A DNA stretch of 64,000 bases from Drechslerella dactyloides (Eukaryota; Ascomycota; Orbiliomycetes; Orbiliales; Orbiliaceae). The stretch is taken from assembly GCA_020064725.1 (NCBI GenBank), contig JAGTWJ010000001.1:5084001-5148000 (forward strand), written 5' to 3'. Of the stretch, positions 22,565-34,941 are shown one piece after another. Each line of letters begins with the position of its first letter. Positions within the stretch are counted from its first letter, which is position 1. The notes under the pieces were generated by a model. That model saw only the letters and a program-made list of their open reading frames with translations, did no database searches and was not told the origin of the DNA. The position numbers and the translations under genes were made by a program.

Positions 22565-23668
22565 GCTCCGAGCCACATTGCGTGCGCATATGCATGCAGG
22601 AACCAAGACTCTCAGAGCACAAAGCAGAAGGACATCAACGTCTGGGCCTAGCATCAATTTAAATCGTGATTGTGAGGACAAAATTAGACCCGTCATGATC
22701 CTAGGACAGGAAATTTGTTTGATTCGTACCAACAACTCTTGACCAGGTACAAAGTCCAGGGTTCACGGCTCGGCTTCTCGAAAGTTGTGCCTGTCGCCTG
22801 GCTCCGTTCGGCACCCGCAGCCACACCGTATCCGAATCAAATAAGGCTTTCATGAGTAGGGTTTTTGGATGACGTCCGTCACATCAGCTTGTCAGAGGTC
22901 GTCGTTGCTTTTGCTTTCTTGCGCCGCGCCGGTCATTCGGCTTCGTTAGAATTTAACATGCGGCAGGTGTGTTTGCCATGCGAGGCATTCGCGCGCCACT
23001 TCGCATTCAATCACGCGAATCGTTAGTGTAAGCGTTAACTCATGGCAAGTTTAAGGTTAACAAATGGAACCCCCACAGCAGTTGACGATCAAGGGCACCG
23101 CTGTCATGGGCCATGTTAGCGCTAGCCGATGCAACTTCCAGTTCTAGATCTCCTTGAGATGTTTTTGTGGCAGCACTAACCACCGCTCGTTCTTGGTATC
23201 ATGGTCTGTAGGAACTACGGAGAAGCCTGTGCGTCTGTAACGGTGCAACTGGATCTGATGCTCGGCGTAATTATTTTTGTTTTCTCGTCTTTCATTTCCG
23301 CTGGGATCCTGGGATTTGGTCGCCTAGAGACTGGCTTTCAAAGCAGTGGCCTGTTTCGGCCAAAGCAGAGCTCTCGAAGAAAATATTCGACAGCCGATGA
23401 GAAGGCGAGAAAAAATTTTGCCCCAGTGTTAATATATTTCCTTCGACTCATGTTACTTGAGATTTACCAGTAAACTTGGCGGGAACTGACGGAGAATCTA
23501 GGGAGAGCCGGCTCGGTCGAGGAGGTGCGGTTCCTTTATACCCGAGCTTTGAAAGTAACGCTAGATCCAGGCCGGTCGTCGCGGTGCCGTCTGCGACGTC
23601 GCGCCGACGTAAACTTAGTCGGCACGTTCTGGCTTCTAGAGAAGACTAGACATCGTATAAATTCAGTT

Positions 23669-23687
23669 ATCAGATCAGATCAGATAT
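23669..23687 (+). promoter_or_regulatory. Triple overlapping ATCAGAT array proximal to the NRPS
   Basis: Three overlapping copies five bases apart (ATCAGATCAGATCAGATAT), about 240 bases before the proposed NRPS start codon. This is the densest cluster in the window. Confidence 0.5.
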
Positions 23688-23928
23688 ATCGCATTTCACA
23701 ATTGAGTTCCGTACCCACTCCACACACACAAAGAGGCAAGCGGGGAGGTGTCCGAAGCCTAGATCCGGTTGACCCGTCTTCATATGATTTAACTTTACAC
23801 TGATACCGTTCGTCTTCTGTTTGAATAATTCAAACTCACTCACCTTCTTTTGTCACGCTCCACCGCAACGTGCGGAACTCGTGTGCGCCGGGTGTCTTCG
23901 CGAGGTTGCCTGCGCGGCTGCGACTGCG

Positions 23929-26900
23929 ATGGCGATTAGCAGGCCGGCGGACGGCCGCGTCGATAGCGCTATGCAGAAGTCCACTGCTCTTGGCCGTCCA
24001 CAACAAACAACGCAACACTCGAAGGTTCCTGTTGTATTTCCAAACCTCACAGGCAGGCCAGCTCCAAGCCAGAGAAATCGTCTACCTCTTCGGAAATGCC
24101 TTGTAACAGCCGACATTGCTCTTTCTATTCTCCAGCAACACTGTGATAAGCTGGGTATCTCGGTGGAAACTCGGTGCCTCCTGATTTGGGCAAGATTACT
24201 GTCACTGTATACCGGTGAACTGGACGTGAACTTTGGCGCCTTTGTTCCCAAACGTCCAATCCCAGATCAGGACAGAGAAGGGTGTCTATGCAAGATCTGG
24301 CGGACGAATGTCTACGCTATAGAGATCGGCTTTGCGCCAGGAAAAACGGATGCTGACATCGCAAAAGAGCTTGAGGATCACTGTCAGGATCATACGAAGG
24401 ACACTTATGAGACTGTTCTCTCCGTCTACTCGTCTCGACGTGGCAACGCCAAGGTAGCTCGAGCAGCTGAGGACTCAGAGGTTGGTAACACAGAATTCAC
24501 GAATATGCCCATTCCAGTGTTGAACGGCATCGCTTACTTTGTTGGGATCAACTAGTTCATCGTTCATTTAGAGGTTCTTCTGAACACAAGTACAGACCAG
24601 ATCCAGCTGACAGTACATTATGATACGTACGTTGCACCTTAACCAAATTTCGACATTCGCTCTGCGTAGTATTGAAGCTAACCTTCCTGATTAAATGCAA
24701 AAGTGATTTTGCCACTGGTGATTCTGCAGCTCTTATTGCTCGAGAATACCTGAGGCTGTTAACCTTTCAAACCTCGCGTTCAGAGACGCTCTCAATATGC
24801 AGACCTTCGGGAGAGGCTCCAGTGGATATCACGAACAGAAATCTTTTCGTCCACCATGCATTTGAGAAACATGCAGACAAGACCCCTGACAACATTTGTC
24901 TTGAGTTTTTGCATGACCACACCGACAGCATTGAGACGTGGACGTTCAAGAAACTCAATGAGACGGCGAACCGCATTGCGCATCTTATACTTGGGAGTAA
25001 TATTGCCCGAGATGAAGCCGTGCCTGTGTGCCTCGACAAAGGGCCGCTGTTCTACGCCAGTATACTTGCCTGTATGAAGGCAGGAGTCTCTTTCACCCCG
25101 ATAGACCCAATCATTCCGGTAGCACGGAAGAAGTTTATGATCGAGGAACTTGGCGCTCGATTTGTGCTTTCGATCCCAGAGTACTTCAGCGATCTGGAAC
25201 TTGGCAACAATGTCAAGATTCTCGATCTCTCCGACGATAGGTCTCTCCGGCGACTTTCGCCGCAGAACCCGCAGGTTTCGGATCTTACGGATCGATGTCT
25301 TGCTTATCGTCTCTACACATCAGGTTCCACCGGCCAACCGAAAGCGGTTTCGCTAGAGGTGGGCAGCGTGGTCCACGCGATTCAAAAGTCTATTCATATA
25401 TTACCATTGCATCATGATACCCGATTATTACAATTCGCAGCGATTACCTTTGACATGTGTTATTTTGATTGTTTCTTGGCTTGGACAGTTGGCTTCACTT
25501 TAATATCTGCTAGCAAGAGGTATCTCCTCGGAGAGCTTGAGGCAACCGTAAAGAGGTTGGGAATCAGCTTTCTAGACTTGACACCTTCTGTTGCTGCGAC
25601 GCTTAATTCTGATGAGCTACCCGGCGTCGAGATGCTCTACTGCATCGGAGAGGCGATGCCAGCAAAAATCGTGGAAGATTGGGAGGGACGGTGTGTGAAC
25701 TCATACGGGCCGACTGGTAAGTCTACCTCAAATACTCATAAGCTTAAGAAGAATATCGCGCCTAACCAATATTTAGAGGCGGCAATGCTCTGCACGATCA
25801 CGAATGTGAGGAAGGAAATCAAGTCCGCCAACTTTGGGCAGCCTTTCGACGGAATGGCATTATACATTCTTGACAAGGATAAACCAACCATATTACCTCG
25901 TATGGCGATAGGGGAGCTATGCATTAGCGGTCCTCAGCTTGCGCGCGAATATCATCGAAACGCGGCCAAGACAGAAAGCAGTTTCATTACGCTCAATTCT
26001 GGACTACGGCTATATAGGACCGGTGATCTAGCCCGAATGCTTGCCGATGGGACCTTTGAGTTTATCGGCCGGAAGGATGATCAAGTCAAACTCCGTGGCT
26101 TCAGAATCGAACTTGGAGAAGTTAGCGCTGTCTTGGAAGGCGCCCACCCACTCATCAAGGACGTTGTTGCGCTTGTTTTGAAGCATTCGGACGAGGAAAA
26201 AGAGCAATTGGTTGCCTTCTTGTCCTTTGCAAGTCGCAAAAATCGTCCTGATCCTCCAAGTATCCATGAAAACGGCGATGTGGAGTGGGGCGACGTTGAG
26301 AAGGCGGCGAGAAAAGCCGCCGAGACCGCTCTGCCCGCTTACATGCTCCCGCATATTTACTTCCCTACTAACTGGATTCCACTATCTGCGGCCGCTAAAG
26401 TTGATAAGAGATCATTAGCAGATCTCTTCAGGCGTACGGATATCTCGAAGTTAGGGAGGAGAATTGAAAGTACGGCCACAGATGCAAAAATGGACGAGGT
26501 ATCCTGCAAGATTCGAGATGTCTTCGCCGATGCATCAAATTCGGATCCAGCATCCATTGCAATGGATACGACAATATATCAGCTGGGCCTCGACAGTATC
26601 AGCGCATTGACAGTCGCAAGGTCTCTCAAGGCCATCGGAGTCAACGCTAGTGTTCTAGATATCATCGAAGTAGGTCCCGACTCATTATGCCGATATATGT
26701 TATCAAGAGATACTCACAGACTCATAATAGTATCCAACAATCCGTGGTTTGAGGGATCACGTACTGAAAAAGAAAAACCCCGTGTCCGCCATCCACCATC
26801 AAGACGCTTTCGCTTCGTTCAAACAGCAGAATATCAACTCGATCTGTAATGTTGCTGGTGTTCCTCGCGACAAAGTATCGAATGTGCTCCCGTGCTCCCC

Positions 26901-29900
26901 CATGCAGGAGGGCATCCTGACACAGTTCCTGCAATCTAAAGGCTCGCTTTACTACAATGCCGTTTTCTACCGCTTAGAACAGGATGTCGACCTTGCGAAG
27001 TTGGAAGCAGCTTGGGGACATGTCGCTGAGGAAAACGACATTCTTCGGACAGGTTTCGTCGAATATGAGGCGGAGGGGGGTCATTACGCCATGATGACCT
27101 ATAAGTCTATCTGCGGCTCATCCATCCGGAATATCGTGTCAGACTTGCCTATCGAGCAGCTAACGCAGAATATTAAGGAAGATGAAGCAGGCAAAATTCT
27201 GTCAGACATGAGTCTTCCTCCCTGGTCCGTGACATTGATATCTGGTGGGGATGCCTCGTACATGGTCTTCACCGCACTTCATACAATCTACGATGCACAG
27301 ACCCTTCAAATTCTACTAAATGATGTTAATCAAATCTACCACAACCAACAGCCTGTGATTCACCCAAGCTTTTCTCCCATTTTGAAAGAAATGCTACGGG
27401 TTTCCAGACATACAGATGCTATAGAAGCCTCTGCAGACTACTGGAAATCAGTTCTTCTGGACTGTCCGATTGCTAAATTTCCAGTCATGACCCCTCTCAG
27501 AACATCGGATGGTGTGTTCGTAGCCTCGTACAGAAAATGCTCTGTCGCCTTACAAAAGGTTGAAAGTCTATGCAAACAAGCTGGATTCAGTCTGGGGGCT
27601 GTCAGTCAGGCCGCATGGGCTAAGCTGTTAGCAATGTATTTTGGCGAGCGAGATATTTGCTTCGGAACAGGTATACTAATTTTCCTTATCGGTCTTAAGC
27701 CAGTCGGAAGCTGATGTCAATATAGTTGTATCTGGAAGGACCGGTGCAGACAGCGCAGAGGACGTCGTGTTTCCATGCCTGACAACAGTCCCGGTGCGTG
27801 TCAAGCTTGAAGGGAATAACGAGGCTATTATATCTCAAGTTCAAGAGCGGTTCAATCGATCTCTGAAATTCCAACATACTCCTCTTAGAGCTATTCAGAA
27901 GGCCTTAGGACACCCGGACCAGGCACTTTTCGACACAATATTCGTGTACCAAAAGTCCAGCAAAACAGGGGACAAGTCGAGGACAATATGGAGAGAACTC
28001 GATGCGAAGGCAACAGTCGAGTATCCTATTTCTTTTGAAATCGAGCCAACGGATGATGGCTATCTCGGACTCCGGTTGACAGGGCGAACCGACATACTTC
28101 CGAAAGAACAAATGGACACTATGGCCGCTCAATACGAGTATTGTCTCTTACATATGCTCGAGAATCGAGCCAGTGACTGCATGAACCTAGGCGATGCACC
28201 GAGCAACCTCATTTCCGATACACCTGCGGAATTCGATCGCTTGCCTTGCGATGTCAAGTTTTTGCATGAGTTTGTCTCATCGTCGACACGACGTCATCCT
28301 GATAAGACTGCCCTTGAGTTTGCCACTGCCATTCACGGGGATCGTGCTATCAAAAACTCCTGGACGTACAGTCAGTTCAACGATACTGGTAACAGGGTTG
28401 CGAATTTCTTGCTTCAGAATGGCGCTCGAACTGGCGATTTGATTGGCATCTGTTTCGACAAAACGCCTGAGGCGTACTTTGGGATCCTAGGAATACTGAA
28501 GGCCGGTTGCGCTTTCGTCGCTTTGGACTTTTCCGCACCTGTCCAGAGGAGAGCCTTCATCCTCCAAGATGCTAAGATACAGATGGTGCTCACCATGTCT
28601 ACTTTTGCGAAAGATTTTGATGGCATTGATGGCCTCCGAGTCTACTCTTTAGATAACCTCAGTACTCTAACTCGGTATTTCAGCACTGAAGAACCCGAGA
28701 TAGCCGATCTTACGCCAGATGATCTGTGTTATGTTCTCTATACGTCAGGTATGTTGCATTATTTCTACATGCCTTTTACCCGCGCTAACTTGAGATAGGT
28801 ACAACCGGGACGCCTAAAGGCTGCCGAATCACACATGAAAACGCAGTTCAAGCAATGCTATCTTTCCAGACGTTATTTAAAGGGCACTGGGATGAGAATT
28901 CCCGCTTCCTCCAGTTCGCTTCTCTCCATTTCGATGTCAGCGTCCTAGAGCAGTACTGGAGTTGGAGTGTGGGAGTCTGCATGACAGGTGCTCCAAGAGA
29001 CCTAATCTTCCAAGATATCGGAAACGCCATCCGAGCATTAGAAATCACTCATATCGATTTGACACCTAGCTTAGCTCGCCTGATCACTCCAGAGGAAACA
29101 CCAAGTCTCTGTCGCGGAGTCTTCATTACCGGTGGCGAGAAGTTGAAGCAGGATGTTCTCGACGTCTGGGGCGAAACAAACGTCATCTACAACGGGTACG
29201 GTCCCACTGAGGCTACTATCGGTGTTACAATGTTCCCTAGAGTACCGAGAAATGGACGGCCGAGCAACATCGGCCCGCAATTCGTAAACGTCGGTTCAAT
29301 GGTGCTGAAGCCAAAGACGATGACTCCAGTTCTTCGTGGCGCGGTCGGTGAGCTTTGCGTTACGGGTGCTCTCGTTGGAGATGGGTACCTAAACCGTCAA
29401 GATCTCACCGAAGAGCGCTTCCCATATATCAACGGCAAGAGAATGTATAGGACTGGCGACCTGGTACGACAACTTCATGACGGCTGCTTCGATTACCTGG
29501 GCAGAGCAGATGATCAAGTCAAGCTGAGGGGCCAAAGGCTGGAGCTCGGCGAGATCAATGAAACGATCAGGAATGCGGACGCGTCAATCGCAGAGGTTGT
29601 TACACTCGTCTGTCAGCATGGCCAGCAGCAGGTTCAGCAGCTTGCATCCTTCGTGTCTTTCAAATATACTGCCGAAGGTCGCGGATCACCCTCACCTACA
29701 GAGCTGCTGAATGAATTCCCTGCTCGTGGGCTCGGCAGCAAGATACTGCTGGCCTGCCAATCTCGACTCCCTGTCTACATGGTGCCGACATACATTCTCC
29801 CAATAACCAAGCTGCCTTTGACTGTCAATAACAAGGTTGATGAGCGGACTCTGAGAAGCCTCTTCGCCAATACCTCAATGGAAGTCATTCAGGCGTTCGA

Positions 29901-32900
29901 GGAAAAAGACGCTGAGGACAGCGAGTTCACGGAGACGGAGAAAATAGTCCAAGACACGCTACAAAATATGTCTGTCAACGTCGGAGTCACAATGAAGCAC
30001 ACGTCCTTCTTCCAGCTGGGGCTCGACTCTGTCTCCATTGTAGGTTTTTCGAACAAACTACGCAAGAGAGGCTTCCAGAATATAGAAGTTTCTCTGGTTA
30101 TGCAAAACCCGACTATTGCTTCCTTGGCTCAGGCACTATCAACATCTCCCACGCCGCACACGGACGAGAACTTCCATAATGCGGTTCAGAAGATCAAGGC
30201 TTTTAGTGTCAAACACAGTTTTGATGTCTGTGCCAAACTCCAGCTGACCGAAGGAGATATCGAGAGCGTCATGCCTTGCACACCGTTGCAAGAAGGAATG
30301 ATCGCAAGAGCACTACATGCCGATGGGTCTCTCTATTACAACACGTTCAGTTTTAAAGTTTCACAAAATGTCACATCGGAGGCATTGAAGCATGCTTGGC
30401 AAGAAGTCGTTGACCGGACTGACATTCTCCGAACTTTCTTCGGCGAGACTGCAGACGGCATCGCTCAGGTTACGTTGAAGAAGAGCAAAATCAGATGGAC
30501 AGATGTTGGAAAGAGCTCGTCTCAAAAACCCGAAGACACCTTCGGACCCTTCAGCGAGCGACTGCAAATTGGCGATTCTGCTATTCCCCCAGTCAGCTTT
30601 GAATACCTCGCAGGGGAAAAGGCACAATACCTGCGCCTATCGATCTTCCATGCTCTATACGACGGCACTAGCATGCCAATGATACTCTCTGATGTCGAAA
30701 GCGTCATTGCCGGCGAAAAGTTTCCCGAACGAATGCCATTCAAAAATGCTGTCCCAAGGATACTCTCACTTGACGACAATGGCGCGAAGAACTTTTGGAC
30801 CGGTCATCTCCAAAACCTCCAGACAAAATTGATGGAACCTCGACGGTTGAGCCAACCCGTCGAAGTGCACACGATCAGCCACACTCTCGAGCTCCCAAAA
30901 ATCGAGCAGGCTGCCCGGGATATTGGCTGTACAGTGCAGTCGCTTTTCCAAGTCTCTTGTATCCAAGCCCTAGTGGAGGTTCTGCACAGACAAGTTGCAG
31001 TGGGCGTCATCACATCCGGTCGTTCTTTCGCCATTGACGGCATTAACTCTTGCATTGGCCCATTATTTAACAGCATCCCATGCTACTTGCCCATATCAAA
31101 GGGAACCACGTGGAAGGATTATGCGCTTCAAGCTCACGGGTTCAACATCAACAGCATACCATACCACCATACGCCATTGCGGCAAATAAGCAAGTGGATC
31201 GGACAAGGCAGTCGGCCGCTTTTCGATGTTCTTTTCGTGTTCCAGCCGTCTGTGTCGTCTTCTAGGAACAGAGCGTTGGAAGAGATCGACTCCTCGGCTA
31301 TACCAGATTATCCTGTGGCTCTTGAGATTCAGCAGAGCGGTGACGGGAAATATCATATTTCGGTCACTACGGATCCTGCTTACCTGAGTGAAGCTAAAAG
31401 CTCTCTTTTGCTCAAGTCCGTGGCGGCCGGAATAGAAAATCTCTTAGATAGGCCAGAAGATGAGGTATCGGTGCTCAAGAATCTCCAGAGAGTTGGCGTC
31501 AATCTTTTCTCTTGTCATGAAGCGTCACAGGCCAAAGACGCCAGCACTCCACGACCCACCGAGTTCACATGGACCAAAACCTCACTTGCTATACGTGAGG
31601 AACTGTCCGTCTTAACAGGCGTCCCCGAAGACACAATAACGGCAAAGTCGTCCATTTATCAACTTGGCCTAGATAGCGTTGAAGCAATCCGCCTCTCGTC
31701 CAGATTGCAGAAGAAGGGTATCATTCTAAAAGTCAGCGACATTATGCGTGAGACAACTATCGAGAAGATGATGGTATACCTGAAATCTCTCAAGACGCAA
31801 CAGGGAGTTAATCTAGAATCGCCTAAAATCACTTTAGCAGAATTTGACAAAGCTGCACGAAGGGCCATTAAGTCCAAGTCACCCTCATTTGAAATGGACG
31901 CGGTGGAATCAATTCTGCCAACTACGCCACTTCAAGATGTCATGGTTGCTGAATCTATCGGTTCCGATTTTGGTCTTTACTTCAATCACGATGTTTTGGA
32001 GCTTCACAAAGGGATAGATCTCGATAAACTTCAGCGCGTCTGGAAGAACATTGTGAAAAGGAATCCAATCCTGCGAACAACTTTCGAAGACGCACATGAC
32101 GGCACGCCACACGAGTTTGTGCAAGTTGTATGGAAGGATATCGCTCTGGAATGGGAGATAATCGATAGCACCAGCGGCCACGAATCCGGAAGGGTAGATG
32201 AGCTGATGGCAAGCCACAAGGCGCGGAAAGTGCCGTTCGCATTAGGAGTCGTACGGAGCGACAAACGAGACCTAATGGTTCTATCCATGTCTCATGCGCT
32301 CTACGACGGCCGGTCAATCGGATTGCTCCTGGATGACGTTGCCCGAGAGTATAACGGCGAAACCACGGACCGTCCAGACTACAAACCTTTCCTGCAGAAA
32401 ATCATAAACCTGGACATGGACAACAGCATTCGTTTCTGGAAGCAGCTCCTCTCGGGCTCGGCACCCCAAACCTTTCCTGCAGCAGAGGACGGATGGGAAA
32501 TCCTGAAAGCAGAACGTGTGTCCAGTGTGTCCGTCGAGAAATTTGTCCGGGTTTGCAAAGACCAGCGGATATCAGAACCGGTTTTGGGGCAAGCATGCTG
32601 GAGCCTTCTACTCTCCGACATGCTCGCACAAGACGACATTGTATTCGGGACTGTCGTGTCCGGAAGAGAAACCGAAGAGTCAGAAGAGTACATGTTCCCT
32701 ACGATGAACACCATTCCAGTCCGTGCAATCCTCCACGAAACGGTAGGAGATATCTTACAATCGATGCAACATAGCTACACACAGAGCTTGGGACACCAAT
32801 ATGTAGCACTTCGAGATCTCCAAAGGAACGTGTGCAAACCCGGCCAGCGGATCTTTGATACTCTATTGGTCTACCAGAAGAATAAAGGAAGCGAAGGTGA

Positions 32901-34941
32901 GAGGAAGCTTTGGCGTTCGATTGGGGGAGCTTCTCAAATCGAGGTAAGTGGTGAAATATCATAATCTTGGAAATTTTGAATTTAATCTAATATGGGTCAG
33001 TACACGATGGCGGTGGAGATTGAGGCGGCCGGTGATAATCTTGTCTGGAGAATCTCGGCATCGAGTCATATCGTAAATTCCGGAGAGGTCAAAGATATAC
33101 TGGATGTGCTTGACAGCATTCTCCACCGTATCATTTGCAACCCCGAGATCGGGTATCGACAACTCTGCGGCTCACCCCTCGGTGCTACCTTGCACGAGAA
33201 ACAGAAAAGCAAGAAAGACGAGAACACGGAGCTTGAAGCCGAAGAAATCAATTCAGAGTCGTCAGAAGACTATAGGGCCATAGAGCAGAAGATCGCCACA
33301 GCTATCAGCAACATTTCCAAGGTTGACATTAAGGAAATCAAGTCGTCAACTTCGATCTTTCATCTTGGCATTGACTCAATATCTGCCATCCGTCTGGCGT
33401 CAGAGCTCCGAAGGAACGCAGTGTTTATCAGTGTCAGCGAAATTCTAAGAGAGTCAACTGTTGAAAAGATCGCCAGGTTCTTATACAGAAAGCGACAGCT
33501 ACCCAAGTATTCGCCAGAACCAGTTACACAGAGCGAGATCTCCTCCTCTCAGGTCGTCAAGGTTGTCTCACTAGCGGGGCTTCAGACTGAAGACGTGGAA
33601 TATGTGTCCCTTGCTACGGCAGGTCAATTGTTCCTCATCAAAGCTTGGGAGTCATCTCGAGGAAGGATATTCTTACCAACATTCTCCTTCAAAGCCACGA
33701 AAGTGTTGCTTCCTTCGAAGCTAGGCCTTGCCTTGAAAGCACTTGTCAAAGCCAACTCTATCTTACGGACGACATTTGTTTCGGCTGGGGATAGTCTCTA
33801 CCAGGTAGCCCATAGACATGCGTCTCCGAGCTTCCAAGCTACACTTTTCACATCGGATTCTGTCCCCGAGTCCAGTCTACGCCAGGTCAATCAAATCGAG
33901 GCATCCCTCACTTACGATATGACCGTGCCCTCCGTTCGGTTGCATTTAGTCAGTGCAGAAAAGGAGTCTTACATCTTCCTCACTCTCCACCACGCTCTCT
34001 ACGATGCTTTCACTCTGCCCAGTCTCCTCTCTCAGCTATCAGACCTCTATGAGGACGGACAAACTGCACTCCCAGGGTCTAGTGCACCAAGAACGCAAGA
34101 CCTTCGACCAGAAACTAAAAACTTCTGGACAGAGTATTTCGCAGGGAATCAATCTACACTTCTCCCGCAGAGAGACACCAGCATTGATATCACCAACAGA
34201 ATCGAGTTGTACAGAACGAAGCATGTCTCTAATGTCCATGCGATCGAAACCGCCTGCCGCAAATACGGTATATCGCTACACTCACTAAGCATAGCGTGTT
34301 TCGGGCAAATCCTGTCAAAAATGCTGGCAAAAGATAGCCCTATCCTCGGCGTGTACATTTCCAATCGCCATCTCATCGATGACCCAGAGAGGGACATACG
34401 AACGTTGCCAACGTTGAATATGGTGCCTTTAATGGTCAAAAACGCATCCAAGACATCTCTTCTGGGACTTGCAAAACGAGTACAAGCAGACTTGCTCCAG
34501 ATAAGTACTAGCGACGCGGCGCGTACAAATCTACTGGATATATATCGGTGGACCGGGATTCGAATCGATAGTTTCGTCAACTTCCTGAGGGAGGATGAGA
34601 TCGATGGTGACGGTAGGAGTGCAAGGTTGTTTGAAAGATGCACTGTCGAGGCAGGCGAATCTTCCATGACCAGGAAGTTCGTAATAACAGACACGTTACA
34701 TTCGGAGGAAAACATCATTCAAGTGAGTTATCTTTCCTATTTTTTTCGTTTATATATACGTCTATCGTAAGGTATCTTTCTGACTAATTACTGCTTTCTA
34801 TAGACGAACTTAGATCTTGAGATAGCATCGCGCAACGGCTTTCTAGATGTCGGAGTGTTTGCGGCTGAAAGGTTTCTGAGTTCACTCGACCTCGAAACAA
34901 TATCGGACGGCATCAAGACACACTTGGTCGAATTTGCGTAG
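23929..34941 (+). CDS. Hydroxamate siderophore NRPS (ferrichrome-synthetase-like), A-T-C-A-T-C-T-C-T-C
   Basis: Nine proposed exons (23929-24453, 24556-24626, 24704-25716, 25777-26669, 26731-27670, 27726-28748, 28799-32943, 33001-34722, 34804-34941) give about 3489 residues with all phases consistent. Order: N-terminal condensation-like remnant; A1 (YTSGSTGQPKA, SYGPTEAAM, YRTGDLA); T1 (LGLDSIS, about 26585); C1 (about 26860-28180); A2 (TSGTTGTPKG, GYGPTEATIG, YRTGDLV); T2 (about 30015); C2 (HALYDG, about 30650); T3 (about 31660); C3 (HALYDG, about 32295); T4 (LGIDSIS, about 33365); and a terminal C4 that probably releases or cyclises the product. All four T domains keep the DS serine. Iterative T-C units after the last A domain are typical of SidC/Nps2 synthetases, but only two A domains are present where SidC has three. 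The sidA gene is divergent. The first-exon splice is uncertain: an unspliced in-frame TAG lies at 24553. Confidence 0.9.
24454..24555 (+). other. Proposed 102-base intron removing an in-frame stop in the NRPS N-terminus
   Basis: The coding frame meets TAG at 24553-24555 yet continues in the same frame as FIVHLEVLLNTSTDQIQLTV, a typical strand pair before the A domain. A phase-0 intron from GTAGCT (24454) to that TAG, with CTTAC about 18 bases before the acceptor, removes the stop. The alternative is a true nonsense mutation. Confidence 0.5.

Larger units (their letters stand above)
20917..23928. promoter_or_regulatory. Shared divergent regulatory region of sidA and the siderophore NRPS
   Basis: About 3 kb with no convincing gene. 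It contains nine copies of ATCAGAT-type motifs in six places and several CCAAT boxes (for example near 22190 and 22413). In ascomycetes, iron-responsive GATA repressors (SreA/Urbs1 type) bind ATCWGATAA and HapX acts with the CCAAT-binding complex. Control by those factors is inferred from the sites, not shown. A short ATG-initiated frame at 23201-23473 looks non-coding. Confidence 0.6.

Noticed and set aside
23201..23473. 90-codon ATG-initiated frame in the siderophore promoter
   Set aside because: No recognisable motif and no splice partners; composition like the surrounding intergenic DNA.
24553..24555. Reading the NRPS as a pseudogene because of the TAG
   Set aside because: Every later domain keeps its catalytic residues and all downstream splice phases agree, and a plausible intron removes the stop. 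Kept as an open question in the findings.
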